From: Clostridium_AM sp963780135 | GTDB lineage: Bacteria; Bacillota; Clostridia; Clostridiales; Clostridiaceae | DNA: 64,000 nucleotides | Assembly (NCBI GenBank): GCA_963780135.1 | Contig: CAWAAR010000003.1 | Span: 3,162,001 to 3,226,000 of the forward strand | Reading direction: 5' to 3' | In this document: positions 17,368-26,030 of the stretch, piece by piece | How the letters are laid out: each line of letters opens with the position of its first letter | Numbering within the stretch: position 1 is the first letter of the stretch | Notes under the pieces: generated by a model | The model's database searches: none | What the model was told of the DNA's origin: nothing | The model's input: the letters and a program-made list of their open reading frames with translations, nothing else | Made by a program: the position numbers and the translations under genes

Positions 17368-18150
17368 ATGCAAAATTTTAATATAGAAATACCTGAAAGT
17401 TTAGAAAAATTTAGAGATAAAATAGAAAAAACTATAAAACCATATGTAAAGATTAAATTAAAAGAACAAGAAACCAAACCCTGGGAAAGTAAGTTAGGTG
17501 GAAATCCTTATTTAGAAATTGGCATGGAATATCCTAAAGCAGCTAGTGGAGAATATTTAAGATTATTAGCTCAAATAAATTTTGAGGAAGTTCCTCATTT
17601 AGAAGCTTTTCCACAAAAAGGCATACTGCAATTTTTTATACTCCCTGGTGATATGTATGGACTGGACATGGATGATCCATGCATACAGGATACATTTAGA
17701 ATAAAATATATATCTAATGTTGTAAAGAGTGAAGAAAATTTAATAAAAGATTTTTCGTTTTTAGAAGAATTAGAAGAAGATTGGTACATGCCTTTTAGTA
17801 ATGAAGGTAAAATGAACTTTTCCTTAGAATATATGCCTATACCTTGGGATGATTATAGATTTAATAATGTGTACAGTGATATAACCTTAACAGATGAAGA
17901 AGATGACGATTATATGGAAAATTTAAATGTTGATGGATGTAAAATAGGAGGATATGCTACTTTTACTCAAGATGATCCAAGGGATGATGAAGAATTAAAC
18001 AACTTTGGTACTTTACTTCTTCAACTTGATATTGAAAAAGAATGTGACCTGATGTTTGGAGATTCGGGTATTGCAAACTTTTTTATAAATGAAGAGGATC
18101 TGAAAAAATTAGATTTTACTAAAGTTTTATATAATTGGGATTGTTGTTAA
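17368..18150 (+). CDS. DUF1963 (YwqG-like) protein, paralogue 2
   Basis: A 260-residue paralogue of the gene at 15700, sharing PESLEKFRDKIEKTIKPYV, ESKLGGNPYLEIGMEYPKAA, LAQINFEEVPHLEAFPQKG and FFINEEDLKKLDFTKVLYNW. It starts at ATG 17368 (MQNFNIEIPESLEKF) with GGAGG at 17356-17360; an in-frame ATG at 17344 lies before the ribosome-binding site. Both copies keep the whole domain, so this is a recent duplication whose partners may have diverged. The role is inferred only from the neighbourhood. Confidence 0.8.
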   Translation: MQNFNIEIPESLEKFRDKIEKTIKPYVKIKLKEQETKPWESKLGGNPYLEIGMEYPKAASGEYLRLLAQINFEEVPHLEAFPQKGILQFFILPGDMYGLDMDDPCIQDTFRIKYISNVVKSEENLIKDFSFLEELEEDWYMPFSNEGKMNFSLEYMPIPWDDYRFNNVYSDITLTDEEDDDYMENLNVDGCKIGGYATFTQDDPRDDEELNNFGTLLLQLDIEKECDLMFGDSGIANFFINEEDLKKLDFTKVLYNWDCC

Positions 18151-18180
18151 ATACAAATTTATTAAAGGGAGTTGATTTTA

Positions 18181-18885
18181 TTGAAAGTAAATTATATTCA
18201 TGACTTTAATCAAAACACAGAAAAAGAATTTTTAAATATACAAAACAATTTAAAAGAAAAAATCAATATTACAAATAAAATAGATTTAGAAGATATAAAA
18301 GTTTGTGCAGGCATAGATATTGCTTATTGGGAAAAAAACAATGAAACTTTTGGTGCTTGCAGCATAGTAATTATTGATTTTGAAACTAAAAAGGTATTAG
18401 AAAAGGTTCATAGTGTTGGAAGGATAGAAGTGCCATATATTGCTGGATTTTTAGCTTTTAGAGAATTACCTTTAATACTAGAAGCAGTAGAAAAAATTAC
18501 AGTTGAGCCGGATATTTTTATATTTGATGGTAACGGATATCTTCACCATAATAATATGGGAATAGCGTCACATGCAGGTTTGTTTTTAAACAAGCCTACT
18601 ATGGGAATAGGAAAAACTTATTTAAAAATAGATAATGTAGATTTTATTATGCCAGAAAATGAAGTAGGGGCATATACAGATATAGTTATAAAGGATAAGG
18701 TTTATGGAAGAACTGTAAGAACTAGTGAAAATGTAAAGCCTATATTTATTTCTTGTGGTAATAATATAGATTTAAATAGTTGTTATGAAATAACAATGAA
18801 GTTACTATCTAAAGACAGTAGAATACCTATCCCAACAAGGCTTGCTGATTTGGAAACACATGTTTTAAGGCAAGAATATAGATAA
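18181..18885 (+). CDS. nfi: Endonuclease V, deaminated-base repair nuclease
   Basis: A 234-residue endonuclease V. This enzyme cleaves DNA at the second phosphodiester bond 3' to deoxyinosine and other deaminated bases, with Mg2+. Conserved parts are VCAGIDIAYW (catalytic Asp, about 41-50), VGRIEVPYIAGFLAFRELP (wedge and catalytic Glu), and FDGNGYLHHNNMGIASHAG (third acidic site and the H-x-x-x-x-G region). The final third is KPTMGIGKTYLK and on. TTG at 18181 is 9 bases from GGGAG; another in-frame TTG at 18172 is too close to it. It stands alone between a DUF1963 and a DUF4132 gene. Confidence 0.85.
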   Translation: MKVNYIHDFNQNTEKEFLNIQNNLKEKINITNKIDLEDIKVCAGIDIAYWEKNNETFGACSIVIIDFETKKVLEKVHSVGRIEVPYIAGFLAFRELPLILEAVEKITVEPDIFIFDGNGYLHHNNMGIASHAGLFLNKPTMGIGKTYLKIDNVDFIMPENEVGAYTDIVIKDKVYGRTVRTSENVKPIFISCGNNIDLNSCYEITMKLLSKDSRIPIPTRLADLETHVLRQEYR

Positions 18886-18923
18886 ATTTATTAATATGAA
18901 AACAAACGAAGGAGACAAGATTA

Positions 18924-21900
18924 ATGAGATTACAGGATCACCTAATAGAGAAAATAAGCAATGCGTTATTGGAGTTAGGATTAGCTGATGAAGTTATTGA
19001 TAGTTTTGAAGCATATATGGAAGGAAACTTAGAAGAAGAAAAACTTTTAAAAGACCTTCCAAGTATTGATATGGAACAATTAAATGCGGATGTAGTAGAA
19101 AAAATGGTTAGTGCATACCAATCGCTTGAAAAACATAAAGCTTATGATCACTTGTCAAAGTATATAAGAATGCTATTTCAAATAGGGAAAGTATCCTTAT
19201 TTTCAGTCTTAGATAAAACAACTTATTATCATGGAAATCCTTATTTCAAAAAGTTTTTAGAATATGGTTTAAGTCCAACCTTTGTTATAGCTTATTATGC
19301 TACATCTATTACTGAACAAGAAAGAACTTTAAGTCGTGAATTTATTATGTTTTATGATAGTTTTTATGACAAGTATAAAGATTCATTTTTAGAAGCTTTT
19401 GATATGAGTAAAATAAATGAAAAGGCCATTATAGCAACTTATTTAATCAAAAAGGAAAAAAACAAGGAACTTTGCAGTTGGTTAGAAGAAGACATGATTA
19501 AATCAGTAGAAAGTTTATTTAAAAACCACATATCTAAAATGGAAATGGAGCCTTTAGTTAAGTATTTAAAAGGAGAAGCTTCAGATTTAGAAGAAGTAGT
19601 GGAAATACTAAAAAGTAATAGTAAATTAGTTTTAAATATTGATAAGTATGTTTTTAGATTTCTTATAGGAATTAGTTCTACCATATATAATGAATCACAG
19701 GTGGCAGGGAGATTTATTAAATTTGCAGTATTGTTTGATTACAAGGAGGCTTTTTATGAATTATATCACTATCTTAAATATAATAGATATAAGGCTATGA
19801 CAAAACTTGTAGACAAACTTCAAATAAAAAGAGAATTATACATTGCATGGATGGGAGATTACAATAGCCTTAGATATTTTGATTATACCTTTGAAAAAGA
19901 ACTTAAAGAAGAATTAGATGGACACAAGGAAGAGTTTAAGAAAGCTACTTCAATGTGTTTTGGTATAAATAAGGCTTATATGGCTTTCTTGCTTCTGCAA
20001 AAGGGAGAAGGATTGGAGTTTGTAAATGATGTAGAGGATGTTTTTATACATGACTTCTCTATATTTATGGATAAGGCTGATATAGGAAGAAATGTTTATG
20101 AAGATTTCATACAATATTTAGAAGATAATATCTCCTTTAAAGATATAGATAAAACACTAAAAGGTTTATTTGGAAGAAGAGATATGTACCTATCCAATTT
20201 TAACTTTTCAAAAATCATCTTTTGGCTGAAGGATATATCTCCAATGTTTATAAGAGCTATGAAAGTATTTATTACCATAGGAAGTCCAGATATATTAAGA
20301 AATATGTATGGTGATTACAATAAATTTAAAGGCATGAAAATAGGAGATAATGATTTAAATTCTTACATAGAATTATTGGATAGCTGTGGAGCTTCTGCTG
20401 AGAATTATATATGTTACTTAGGACATTGTGCTTTTGGCAATTATGTTAGAGCAGATTTACGTGAGCAGGCAATGAGTATTATTAGTAAATTAATTGAAAC
20501 ACAAGAAGAACAGGTTATAGAAAATATACCTAAATGTGATGCTGAAACTAGAAAAGGTATTTTAGAAATGTCAGCTAAAGCCTCAGATGAGCCTAAAGGT
20601 ACAAAGCTTCTTATAGAATATTTAGGAGACTCTTCAAAGGTTGTGCGGGAGAGAGTTATAGAACTTTTAAGTTTAAGCAAGAAAAGTCATGAACTAATAA
20701 TACCTAGTTTAAGTGCAAAAAAGCAGATGGTTAGGGAATCAGCAGTAAAAGCACTTTTAAAAAGCAGTGATGAAAAAGTGCTTGAAGCATTAAATAAAGC
20801 TTTAGAAGTAGAAAAGAATGAGAAGATAAAAGCGCTTTTAAGAGAAGCTTTAAACTTAGAAAGTGCTTTGGAAGAAAACAATGAAGAGCTAGACATTTTA
20901 GAATACTGTAAGAAAGCTTTAAAAGGTAATAAAGCAGCAGCTTTGAAATGGTTAGATTGTGATACGCTTCCAAAGGTAAGATTTAAGGACAGTGAAGGAT
21001 TTGCAGAGAATGAAATTATAAAGTATATGCTTATATGCTATTCTTCTTGCATTGAAATAGGTTTAAGTAGTGAAGCAAGAATGGTAAGTGAGCTCTTAAG
21101 TGCAAAAGATTTATCAAAATTTGCTTTAGAAGTTCTTGAAAGATGGCTTAATAATGGTGCAGAAAGCAAGAAAAAGTGGGTACTTCCTTTTGCATCTGTT
21201 TATGGAGATTATGATGTAATTAGTTTGTTAAAAAAGAATATAGAAGAGTGGCCAAAAAATTCAAGAGGGGCTATAGCTAGTGAAGCAGTAAAAGCACTTG
21301 CACTTAATGGAAGTAATGAAGCTTTAATAATAGTGGACAATATATCAAGAAAGTTTAAATTTAAGCAGGTTAAAAATGCTGCAGCGTCAGCACTTAAGTT
21401 TGCAGCAGGACAAATGGGTGTAGATGTTGAGGAGCTTTCAGACAGGATAGTTCCAAATTTAGGTTTTGATATAAGAGGAGAAAGAATTTTTGATTATGGT
21501 GATAGAAAATTCACTGTAACACTTACTCCTGAGCTTACTTTACAGGTACAAGATGAAAATAGCAAAAAGTTTAAGAATCTTCCAGCTCCAAGTAAAAAGG
21601 ATGACGAAGTTAAAGCAAAAGAAGCTTCATTAGAATTTAAAAACTTAAAGAAACAATTAAAAATAGTGGCAAATATACAAGCTATTCGTTTAGAAATGGC
21701 GCTATCCAGTAACAGAAAGTGGACAAAAGAATCTTGGGTAAAGCTTTTTGTCCAAAATCCTATTATGCATCAATTTGCTATGGGTCTTGTATGGGGTGTT
21801 TATGAAGACAATGTTTTAACTGACAGCTTCAGATATATGGAAGATGGCAGCTTTAATACTAAAGATGAAGATGAATATGAATTAAAAGATGGAATGGTAA

Positions 21901-22433
21901 TAGGAATCGTTCATCCAATAGAGTTAGGTAGTGAGGATATAGCTTTATGGAAGGAACAGTTTGAAAACTATGAAATTAGACAACCTCTTGAACAGTTAAA
22001 TAGAGAAATATTTACAGCTACTGAAGAAGAAAAAACTAACAAGAATGTAGAACGTTTTGGAGGAATCATGTTAAATGGTTTATCACTATTAGGTAAGTTA
22101 ACCAGCTTTGGATGGAGCAGAGGTCCAATTGGAGATGGCGGCGGTTATTATACTTTTTACAGAGAAGATAGTACTTATGAAATAGATGTTGAATTAAGCT
22201 TTAGTGGTGTATCCGTAGGCTATGAAAATGACGAAGTAACAGTATATGACTTAAGTTTTTATAAAAAAGGAACTGTTTTAAAATACAGTTATATACATGA
22301 CAAAATATATGAGCAAAATGTTGTATCACCAGATACATTACCTAAAAGATTCTTTAGTGAAATTCTTTACCAAATAAATAAGTTGGCAACGTCCAAAACA
22401 GGAATTAATGAGAATTGGAAAGAAGAAAAATAA
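18924..22433 (+). CDS. Giant HEAT-repeat DUF4132 protein (YehI-like), paralogue 2
   Basis: An 1169-residue paralogue of the 4245-7631 protein. It has an unrecognised helical N-terminal half and HEAT repeats at about 560-650 (LLIEYLGDSSKVVRERVIEL; SAKKQMVRESAVKALLKSSD). A middle block (SRGAIASEAVKALALNGSNE) is nearly the same as in paralogue 1. The C-terminal DUF4132 part has NPIMHQFAMGLVWGVYEDN, SFRYMEDGSFNTKDEDEYEL, IGIVHPIELGSED and TLPKRFFSEILYQINK. Similarity between the two is highest in the C-terminal third. ATG start after GAAGGAGAC. The protein probably works with the MoxR ATPase/DUF5682 pair at 61836, by analogy with YehI/YehL/YehM. Mechanism unknown. Confidence 0.85.
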   Translation: MRLQDHLIEKISNALLELGLADEVIDSFEAYMEGNLEEEKLLKDLPSIDMEQLNADVVEKMVSAYQSLEKHKAYDHLSKYIRMLFQIGKVSLFSVLDKTTYYHGNPYFKKFLEYGLSPTFVIAYYATSITEQERTLSREFIMFYDSFYDKYKDSFLEAFDMSKINEKAIIATYLIKKEKNKELCSWLEEDMIKSVESLFKNHISKMEMEPLVKYLKGEASDLEEVVEILKSNSKLVLNIDKYVFRFLIGISSTIYNESQVAGRFIKFAVLFDYKEAFYELYHYLKYNRYKAMTKLVDKLQIKRELYIAWMGDYNSLRYFDYTFEKELKEELDGHKEEFKKATSMCFGINKAYMAFLLLQKGEGLEFVNDVEDVFIHDFSIFMDKADIGRNVYEDFIQYLEDNISFKDIDKTLKGLFGRRDMYLSNFNFSKIIFWLKDISPMFIRAMKVFITIGSPDILRNMYGDYNKFKGMKIGDNDLNSYIELLDSCGASAENYICYLGHCAFGNYVRADLREQAMSIISKLIETQEEQVIENIPKCDAETRKGILEMSAKASDEPKGTKLLIEYLGDSSKVVRERVIELLSLSKKSHELIIPSLSAKKQMVRESAVKALLKSSDEKVLEALNKALEVEKNEKIKALLREALNLESALEENNEELDILEYCKKALKGNKAAALKWLDCDTLPKVRFKDSEGFAENEIIKYMLICYSSCIEIGLSSEARMVSELLSAKDLSKFALEVLERWLNNGAESKKKWVLPFASVYGDYDVISLLKKNIEEWPKNSRGAIASEAVKALALNGSNEALIIVDNISRKFKFKQVKNAAASALKFAAGQMGVDVEELSDRIVPNLGFDIRGERIFDYGDRKFTVTLTPELTLQVQDENSKKFKNLPAPSKKDDEVKAKEASLEFKNLKKQLKIVANIQAIRLEMALSSNRKWTKESWVKLFVQNPIMHQFAMGLVWGVYEDNVLTDSFRYMEDGSFNTKDEDEYELKDGMVIGIVHPIELGSEDIALWKEQFENYEIRQPLEQLNREIFTATEEEKTNKNVERFGGIMLNGLSLLGKLTSFGWSRGPIGDGGGYYTFYREDSTYEIDVELSFSGVSVGYENDEVTVYDLSFYKKGTVLKYSYIHDKIYEQNVVSPDTLPKRFFSEILYQINKLATSKTGINENWKEEK

Positions 22434-22531
22434 AAAATAATTAAATTTTAGATTAACATAGTATACAATATCACTTTATATATAAGCACTGCATAATTTA
22501 TTAGTAAAGTAATTTTGTAAGAGGGAAAAAA

Positions 22532-23926
22532 ATGAATATAGTATTAACGCCACTTCACTATATCTATTTAATCTTTATACTTGTGATTATTGTAGCTATG
22601 GTCAAGAAAAAGGATATTTCATTAATTTGTATAATTGGCATATTCCTACTTGGATTAGTAGGCACAGGCTCTGTATATCATTCTACCATGGGAGTGTTTA
22701 ACAGCTTTGTCTATGCTACTAAAGAGCTTATGCCCACCATATTTATTATATCTGTTATTGTTGCTATGAGTAATGTGTTAATAGAATCTGGTATAAATGA
22801 AGAAATAGTATCCCCTTTTAAAGGAATAATAAAAAATTACTGGATTGCTTATTGGGTTATCGGTATAGTTATGATGGTGCTTTCTTGGTTTTTCTGGCCA
22901 TCACCAGCAGTAGCCTTAGTAGGAGTATTATTTTTACCTATAGCAAGAAAGGTAGGACTTCCAGCTATAGGAGTAGCAATATCAATGAATTTATTTGGAC
23001 ATGGCATAGCTTTGTCAGGTGATTATATAATTCAAGCAGCTCCTAAGCTTACAGCAGATGCAGCAGGAATACCAGTGTCCAGTGTTATTAGCGCAAGTAT
23101 TCCATTGGTAATTACTATGGGTTTAGTAACCACTATAACAGCATTTTATTTACTTAGAAAGGATATTAAACTAGGAAAAATATCTACGGAGTATACTATA
23201 GAAGATGAAAATGATGAAAAGAAACCTAGTTTAACTAATCTTTCAAAGAATTTTAAGAGAATTTTAGCATTGATAACTTTTGCTTTATTTGTTCTAGATA
23301 TATTTGTGATGTATACTGCTAAGCTGCAGGGCGGAGATGCTACTGCGCTTATAGGTGGAACAGCCATATTTGTATTGAGCTTAATATCTATGATAACTTA
23401 TAAAAATGAAGCCTTAGAAAAAATAACAAGTAACCTTGTTAAAGGATTACAGTTTGGTTTTAAAATATTTGGTATAGTTATACCTATAGCTGCATTTTTC
23501 TATTTAGGAGATTCAGCCTTTAATGAAATATTTGGAAAAATATTACCAGCTTATTCTAATGGTATAGTTAATGATTTAGGTGTGTGTTTGGCTAATGCAG
23601 TTCCTCTTAATTCTATAATTGCTTCTATAACGCTTACTATAGTTGGTGCCATTACAGGGCTAGATGGATCAGGATTTTCAGGAATATCTTTAGCAGGGTC
23701 CATTGCAAAATTATTTTCCACAGCTTTAGGTGGAGGAGTAGCTACTCTTACTGCACTAGGACAAATAGCAGCTATATGGGTTGGTGGCGGAACTATAATA
23801 CCATGGGCTGTAATACCTGTGGCAGCTATATGTGGAGTAGATCCTTTTGAATTAGCGAAAAAGAATATAAAGCCGGTTATTATAGGATTGACCGTGACTA
23901 CAATAGTTGCTATGTGTATTATATAG
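22532..23926 (+). CDS. Polytopic membrane transporter, ion-transporter-like
   Basis: A 464-residue integral membrane protein with about a dozen hydrophobic helices, starting HYIYLIFILVIIVAMVKKKD. Helix-breaking Gly/Pro/Ser segments such as FFWPSPAVALVGVLFLPIA (about 130), LFGHGIALSGDYIIQAAPKL and ITGLDGSGFSGISLAGSIAK (about 375) resemble the discontinuous substrate-binding loops of the ion-transporter superfamily (GntP/CitMHS/DctM-like). The substrate is probably an organic acid but cannot be read from sequence. ATG start with AGAGGG. It ends in a strong bidirectional terminator. Single gene, no regulator next to it. Confidence 0.6.
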   Translation: MNIVLTPLHYIYLIFILVIIVAMVKKKDISLICIIGIFLLGLVGTGSVYHSTMGVFNSFVYATKELMPTIFIISVIVAMSNVLIESGINEEIVSPFKGIIKNYWIAYWVIGIVMMVLSWFFWPSPAVALVGVLFLPIARKVGLPAIGVAISMNLFGHGIALSGDYIIQAAPKLTADAAGIPVSSVISASIPLVITMGLVTTITAFYLLRKDIKLGKISTEYTIEDENDEKKPSLTNLSKNFKRILALITFALFVLDIFVMYTAKLQGGDATALIGGTAIFVLSLISMITYKNEALEKITSNLVKGLQFGFKIFGIVIPIAAFFYLGDSAFNEIFGKILPAYSNGIVNDLGVCLANAVPLNSIIASITLTIVGAITGLDGSGFSGISLAGSIAKLFSTALGGGVATLTALGQIAAIWVGGGTIIPWAVIPVAAICGVDPFELAKKNIKPVIIGLTVTTIVAMCII

Positions 23927-23930
23927 TTTA

Positions 23931-23970
23931 GAAAAGCAAAAGAATTGCAATAATTATTCTTTTGCTTTTC
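23931..23970. terminator. Bidirectional terminator
   Basis: A perfect 15-bp inverted repeat GAAAAGCAAAAGAAT / ATTCTTTTGCTTTTC with a 10-base loop separates the transporter from the converging minus-strand gene. Its right arm also encodes the last four residues of that gene. Confidence 0.8.
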
Positions 23971-24193
23971 CATATATTTTCGATGCATTGTCAAGAGATT
24001 GAATTGCCTGTTCTGCAGGCATATTTTCTAATAGTGCTGCACACTTATTACAAAGAACACTTCCCTTGCCATGAAAAACACTACTACTTCTTATATCGCT
24101 GCGAGGGTTTTTAAATATTGGTACATTGCACAAATCACATCTTTGATGCTGCTCATATTGGCCATGGGTTTTTCGACTACTTTGATCGTTCAT
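23954..24193 (-). CDS. Small Cys-rich (zinc-ribbon-like) protein
   Basis: A 79-residue minus-strand protein: ATG preceded by GGAGG with 7-8 base spacing. It carries two CxxC pairs, RCDLCNVPIFKNPRSD and GSVLCNKCAALLEN, that could bind one zinc, plus HGKG and a short helical tail. Its last codons (GKAKE) are inside the terminator arm shared with the convergent transporter gene. Such small proteins are usually of unknown function, perhaps nucleic-acid or protein binding. The good ribosome-binding site and Cys pattern make it more than a chance frame. Confidence 0.6.
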   Translation of the reverse strand: MNDQSSRKTHGQYEQHQRCDLCNVPIFKNPRSDIRSSSVFHGKGSVLCNKCAALLENMPAEQAIQSLDNASKIYGKAKE

Positions 24194-24401
24194 AAAGATA
24201 CCTCCATCATATGCAAATTAATTATATTATGCCCAAATTCAGATTTAATAATCAATTAAAAATAAAATTAAGTTGATAATTGAAGTTGTAACAGTAAAAT
24301 ATTATTTTGGCATAGGGATAGTTTATTTAGGTATTCAGATGTCAAATGATTTGATATAATAATATTAAAAAGTTAGCAAGATTACAGATGGAGGTATTTT
24401 G

Positions 24402-24980
24402 ATGAGTTTAGTTAATCCTATTAATTTTTTAACCTTTGAACAATTTGTGAAAATATCTGAAAGTATTAAAGATAACACAGGTCATATAATAGAGTATTTA
24501 AATGGAGAAATTATATATTTTAGTCCAACTGCAAAGCATAGTGTAAGTATTAATAATATAATATCCATACTAAGAAATAAATTACCCAATAGTTGTATAG
24601 CAATCAGTGAGCTTCATGTTAAATTTACAGAAAGTGAATATAGAATACCAGATATATCAGTATTTTGTGGTGGGGATATAAGCGAAAAGTATGAGGATGA
24701 TGTATTGCACTTAGAAACACCTAAATTGATATTTGAAGTATTGAGTGAATCTACGGAAAAAAATGATAGAGAACATAAGATGAAATTATATGCTAGTAGT
24801 GGTATAGAGGAGTATTTATTAGTTGATTATAGAAATAAAACAATAGAACAGTATTATTTAAATGATAATTCGTATAAATTAAATAGAAATTATAAAAATA
24901 ATGATATATGTACTTTATTATTGTATCCACAAGTAAGTTTTATTGTTAGTGATGTTTTTAAGATTTTTATGAATGAGTAA
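24402..24980 (+). CDS. Uma2 family (DUF820) putative endonuclease
   Basis: A 192-residue protein of the Uma2 family, a PD-(D/E)XK nuclease-fold group abundant in cyanobacteria and found in clostridia. Core segments are FLTFEQFVKISESIKDNTGH, YLNGEIIYFSPTAKHSVSIN, YRIPDISVFCGGDIS (motif Asp), LIFEVLSEST (motif Glu) and KLYASSGIEEYLLVDYRNKT. ATG at 24402 follows GGAGG by 7 bases; the TTG before it is less likely. It stands alone. Function of Uma2 proteins in vivo is not settled; DNA-cleaving activity is inferred from the fold. Confidence 0.8.
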   Translation: MSLVNPINFLTFEQFVKISESIKDNTGHIIEYLNGEIIYFSPTAKHSVSINNIISILRNKLPNSCIAISELHVKFTESEYRIPDISVFCGGDISEKYEDDVLHLETPKLIFEVLSESTEKNDREHKMKLYASSGIEEYLLVDYRNKTIEQYYLNDNSYKLNRNYKNNDICTLLLYPQVSFIVSDVFKIFMNE

Positions 24981-25009
24981 AGTGGTTATATCACTTTTTA
25001 AATTAATTC

Positions 25010-25026
25010 TTGACCGATCGTTCTCA
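25010..25026 (+). promoter_or_regulatory. Probable TetR operator upstream of tetR
   Basis: TTGACCGATCGTTCTCA contains GACCG-AT-CGTTC, an imperfect inverted repeat with the same half site (CGTTCTCA) as the tandem sites after the gene at 25639. It lies between the preceding gene and the ribosome-binding site, so the repressor probably controls its own gene. Confidence 0.55.
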
Positions 25027-25061
25027 AAATGTTATTATTTCTATTATAAGGAGTGAAATTA

Positions 25062-25640
25062 ATGGGACGAAGTAGGGAATTTGATGAAAATGTAGTTCTT
25101 CAGAAAGCAATGGAATTATTTTGGGAACAAGGCTATGAAAAGACATCTTTAAGTGATCTAGTAGAGCATATGGGAATACATCGTAGAAGTTTATATGATA
25201 CCTTCGGTGATAAGCATACATTATTTTTAAAAACAATAGATTGTTACGGAGAATTAGTAAAAGACAAAATACAAGCTGGAATTTTACATACAGAAACTGC
25301 AAAACAAGCGATACAATTTATCTTTGATTTTATGATCGAAGGATATGAAGACAGACCATGGGGCTGTCTAATTGTAAACTCAGCAACTGAGATGGCTCTT
25401 CGTGATAAAGAGGTAGAAGAAAAGACGGAAGAGGCATTTATGCAAACAGAGTATTTTCTTGCAGATCTTGTTCGCAAAGGACAGCAAACAGGTGAATTTT
25501 CCTGTGATTATGATGCTGATGCATTGGCAGAAATTTTGCAAAATACTTTGCTTGGAATTCGTGTACTTTTAAGAACCTCAGCAAGCAAAGAAAAAATGCA
25601 TCGTATAGCGGATTTTTTCTTGGATCTATTAAATAAATAA
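25062..25640 (+). CDS. TetR/AcrR family regulator
   Basis: A 192-residue one-component repressor. The N-terminal helix-turn-helix is at FDENVVLQKAMELFWEQGYE followed by KTSLSDLVEHMGIHRRSLYD (about 5-45), with TFGDKHTLFLKTIDCYG closing the DNA-binding domain. The C-terminal ligand domain contains DRPWGCLIVNSATEMALRD, typical of TetR regulators of nitroreductase and quinone-type genes. ATG start after AAGGAG (an in-frame GTG at 25053 is too close to it). Operators lie on both sides of the gene. A decayed relative of it is found at 38590-38652. Confidence 0.85.
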   Translation: MGRSREFDENVVLQKAMELFWEQGYEKTSLSDLVEHMGIHRRSLYDTFGDKHTLFLKTIDCYGELVKDKIQAGILHTETAKQAIQFIFDFMIEGYEDRPWGCLIVNSATEMALRDKEVEEKTEEAFMQTEYFLADLVRKGQQTGEFSCDYDADALAEILQNTLLGIRVLLRTSASKEKMHRIADFFLDLLNK

Positions 25641-25790
25641 TTTTTTTATACTAATTAGAATGAACATTCTCAAAAACATTTTTACAAAAGTTGAATTTTT
25701 TTATACTAATTAGAATGAACATTCTCAAAAACATTTTTACAAAAGTTGAATTTTTTTATCTCAATTAGAACGAACGTTCTCAAAAACGTG
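25639..25790 (+). repeat. Three tandem 55-bp units carrying TetR-like operators
   Basis: Units start at 25639, 25694 and 25749. The first two are identical; the third is diverged and incomplete. Each carries a palindrome: AGAATGAACATTCT (25657-25670 and 25712-25725) and AGAACGAACGTTCT (25767-25780), with arms AGAATG/CATTCT or AGAACG/CGTTCT, followed by CAAAAAC. The array sits between tetR and the ferredoxin-nitroreductase gene, so it probably gives strong cooperative control of that gene. Confidence 0.8.
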
Positions 25791-26030
25791 CTTATCTCCT
25801 TTGAAAATCCTATTAGGCAATAGAGCAAGTAAAATTGCTATGCAAATCATTAATAAAGAAAGATTTCATTTTTATAAAAATGTAATTAATCAATTTTAAA
25901 ACTAGTCAGAAATCTGTTGATAAAATGCTGACTCAGACAAAGGGCATATTGATACCTGTATTAATGAAAAACAAAAATGAATACATTCGTACTATATATG
26001 AGTACAAAAATTAATAAGGAGTGAATTAAA
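25791..26030 (+). promoter_or_regulatory. Leader of ferredoxin-nitroreductase A with GTACT/AGTAC site
   Basis: GTACTATATATGAGTAC at 25989-26005 is a palindrome (arms GTACT/AGTAC) that ends about 25 bases before the start codon. The same site, GTACTATATGTGAGTAC, precedes the duplicate gene at 40308. A word AAATGCTGACTCAGACAAAG at about 25925 also recurs in front of the old-yellow-enzyme gene near 38850. The whole leader is shared by the duplicated loci. Confidence 0.5.

Noticed and set aside
25639..25790. The 55-bp tandem as a CRISPR-like or VNTR-only feature
   Set aside because: Each unit contains the same palindrome as the site upstream of tetR, so a regulatory array is the better reading.
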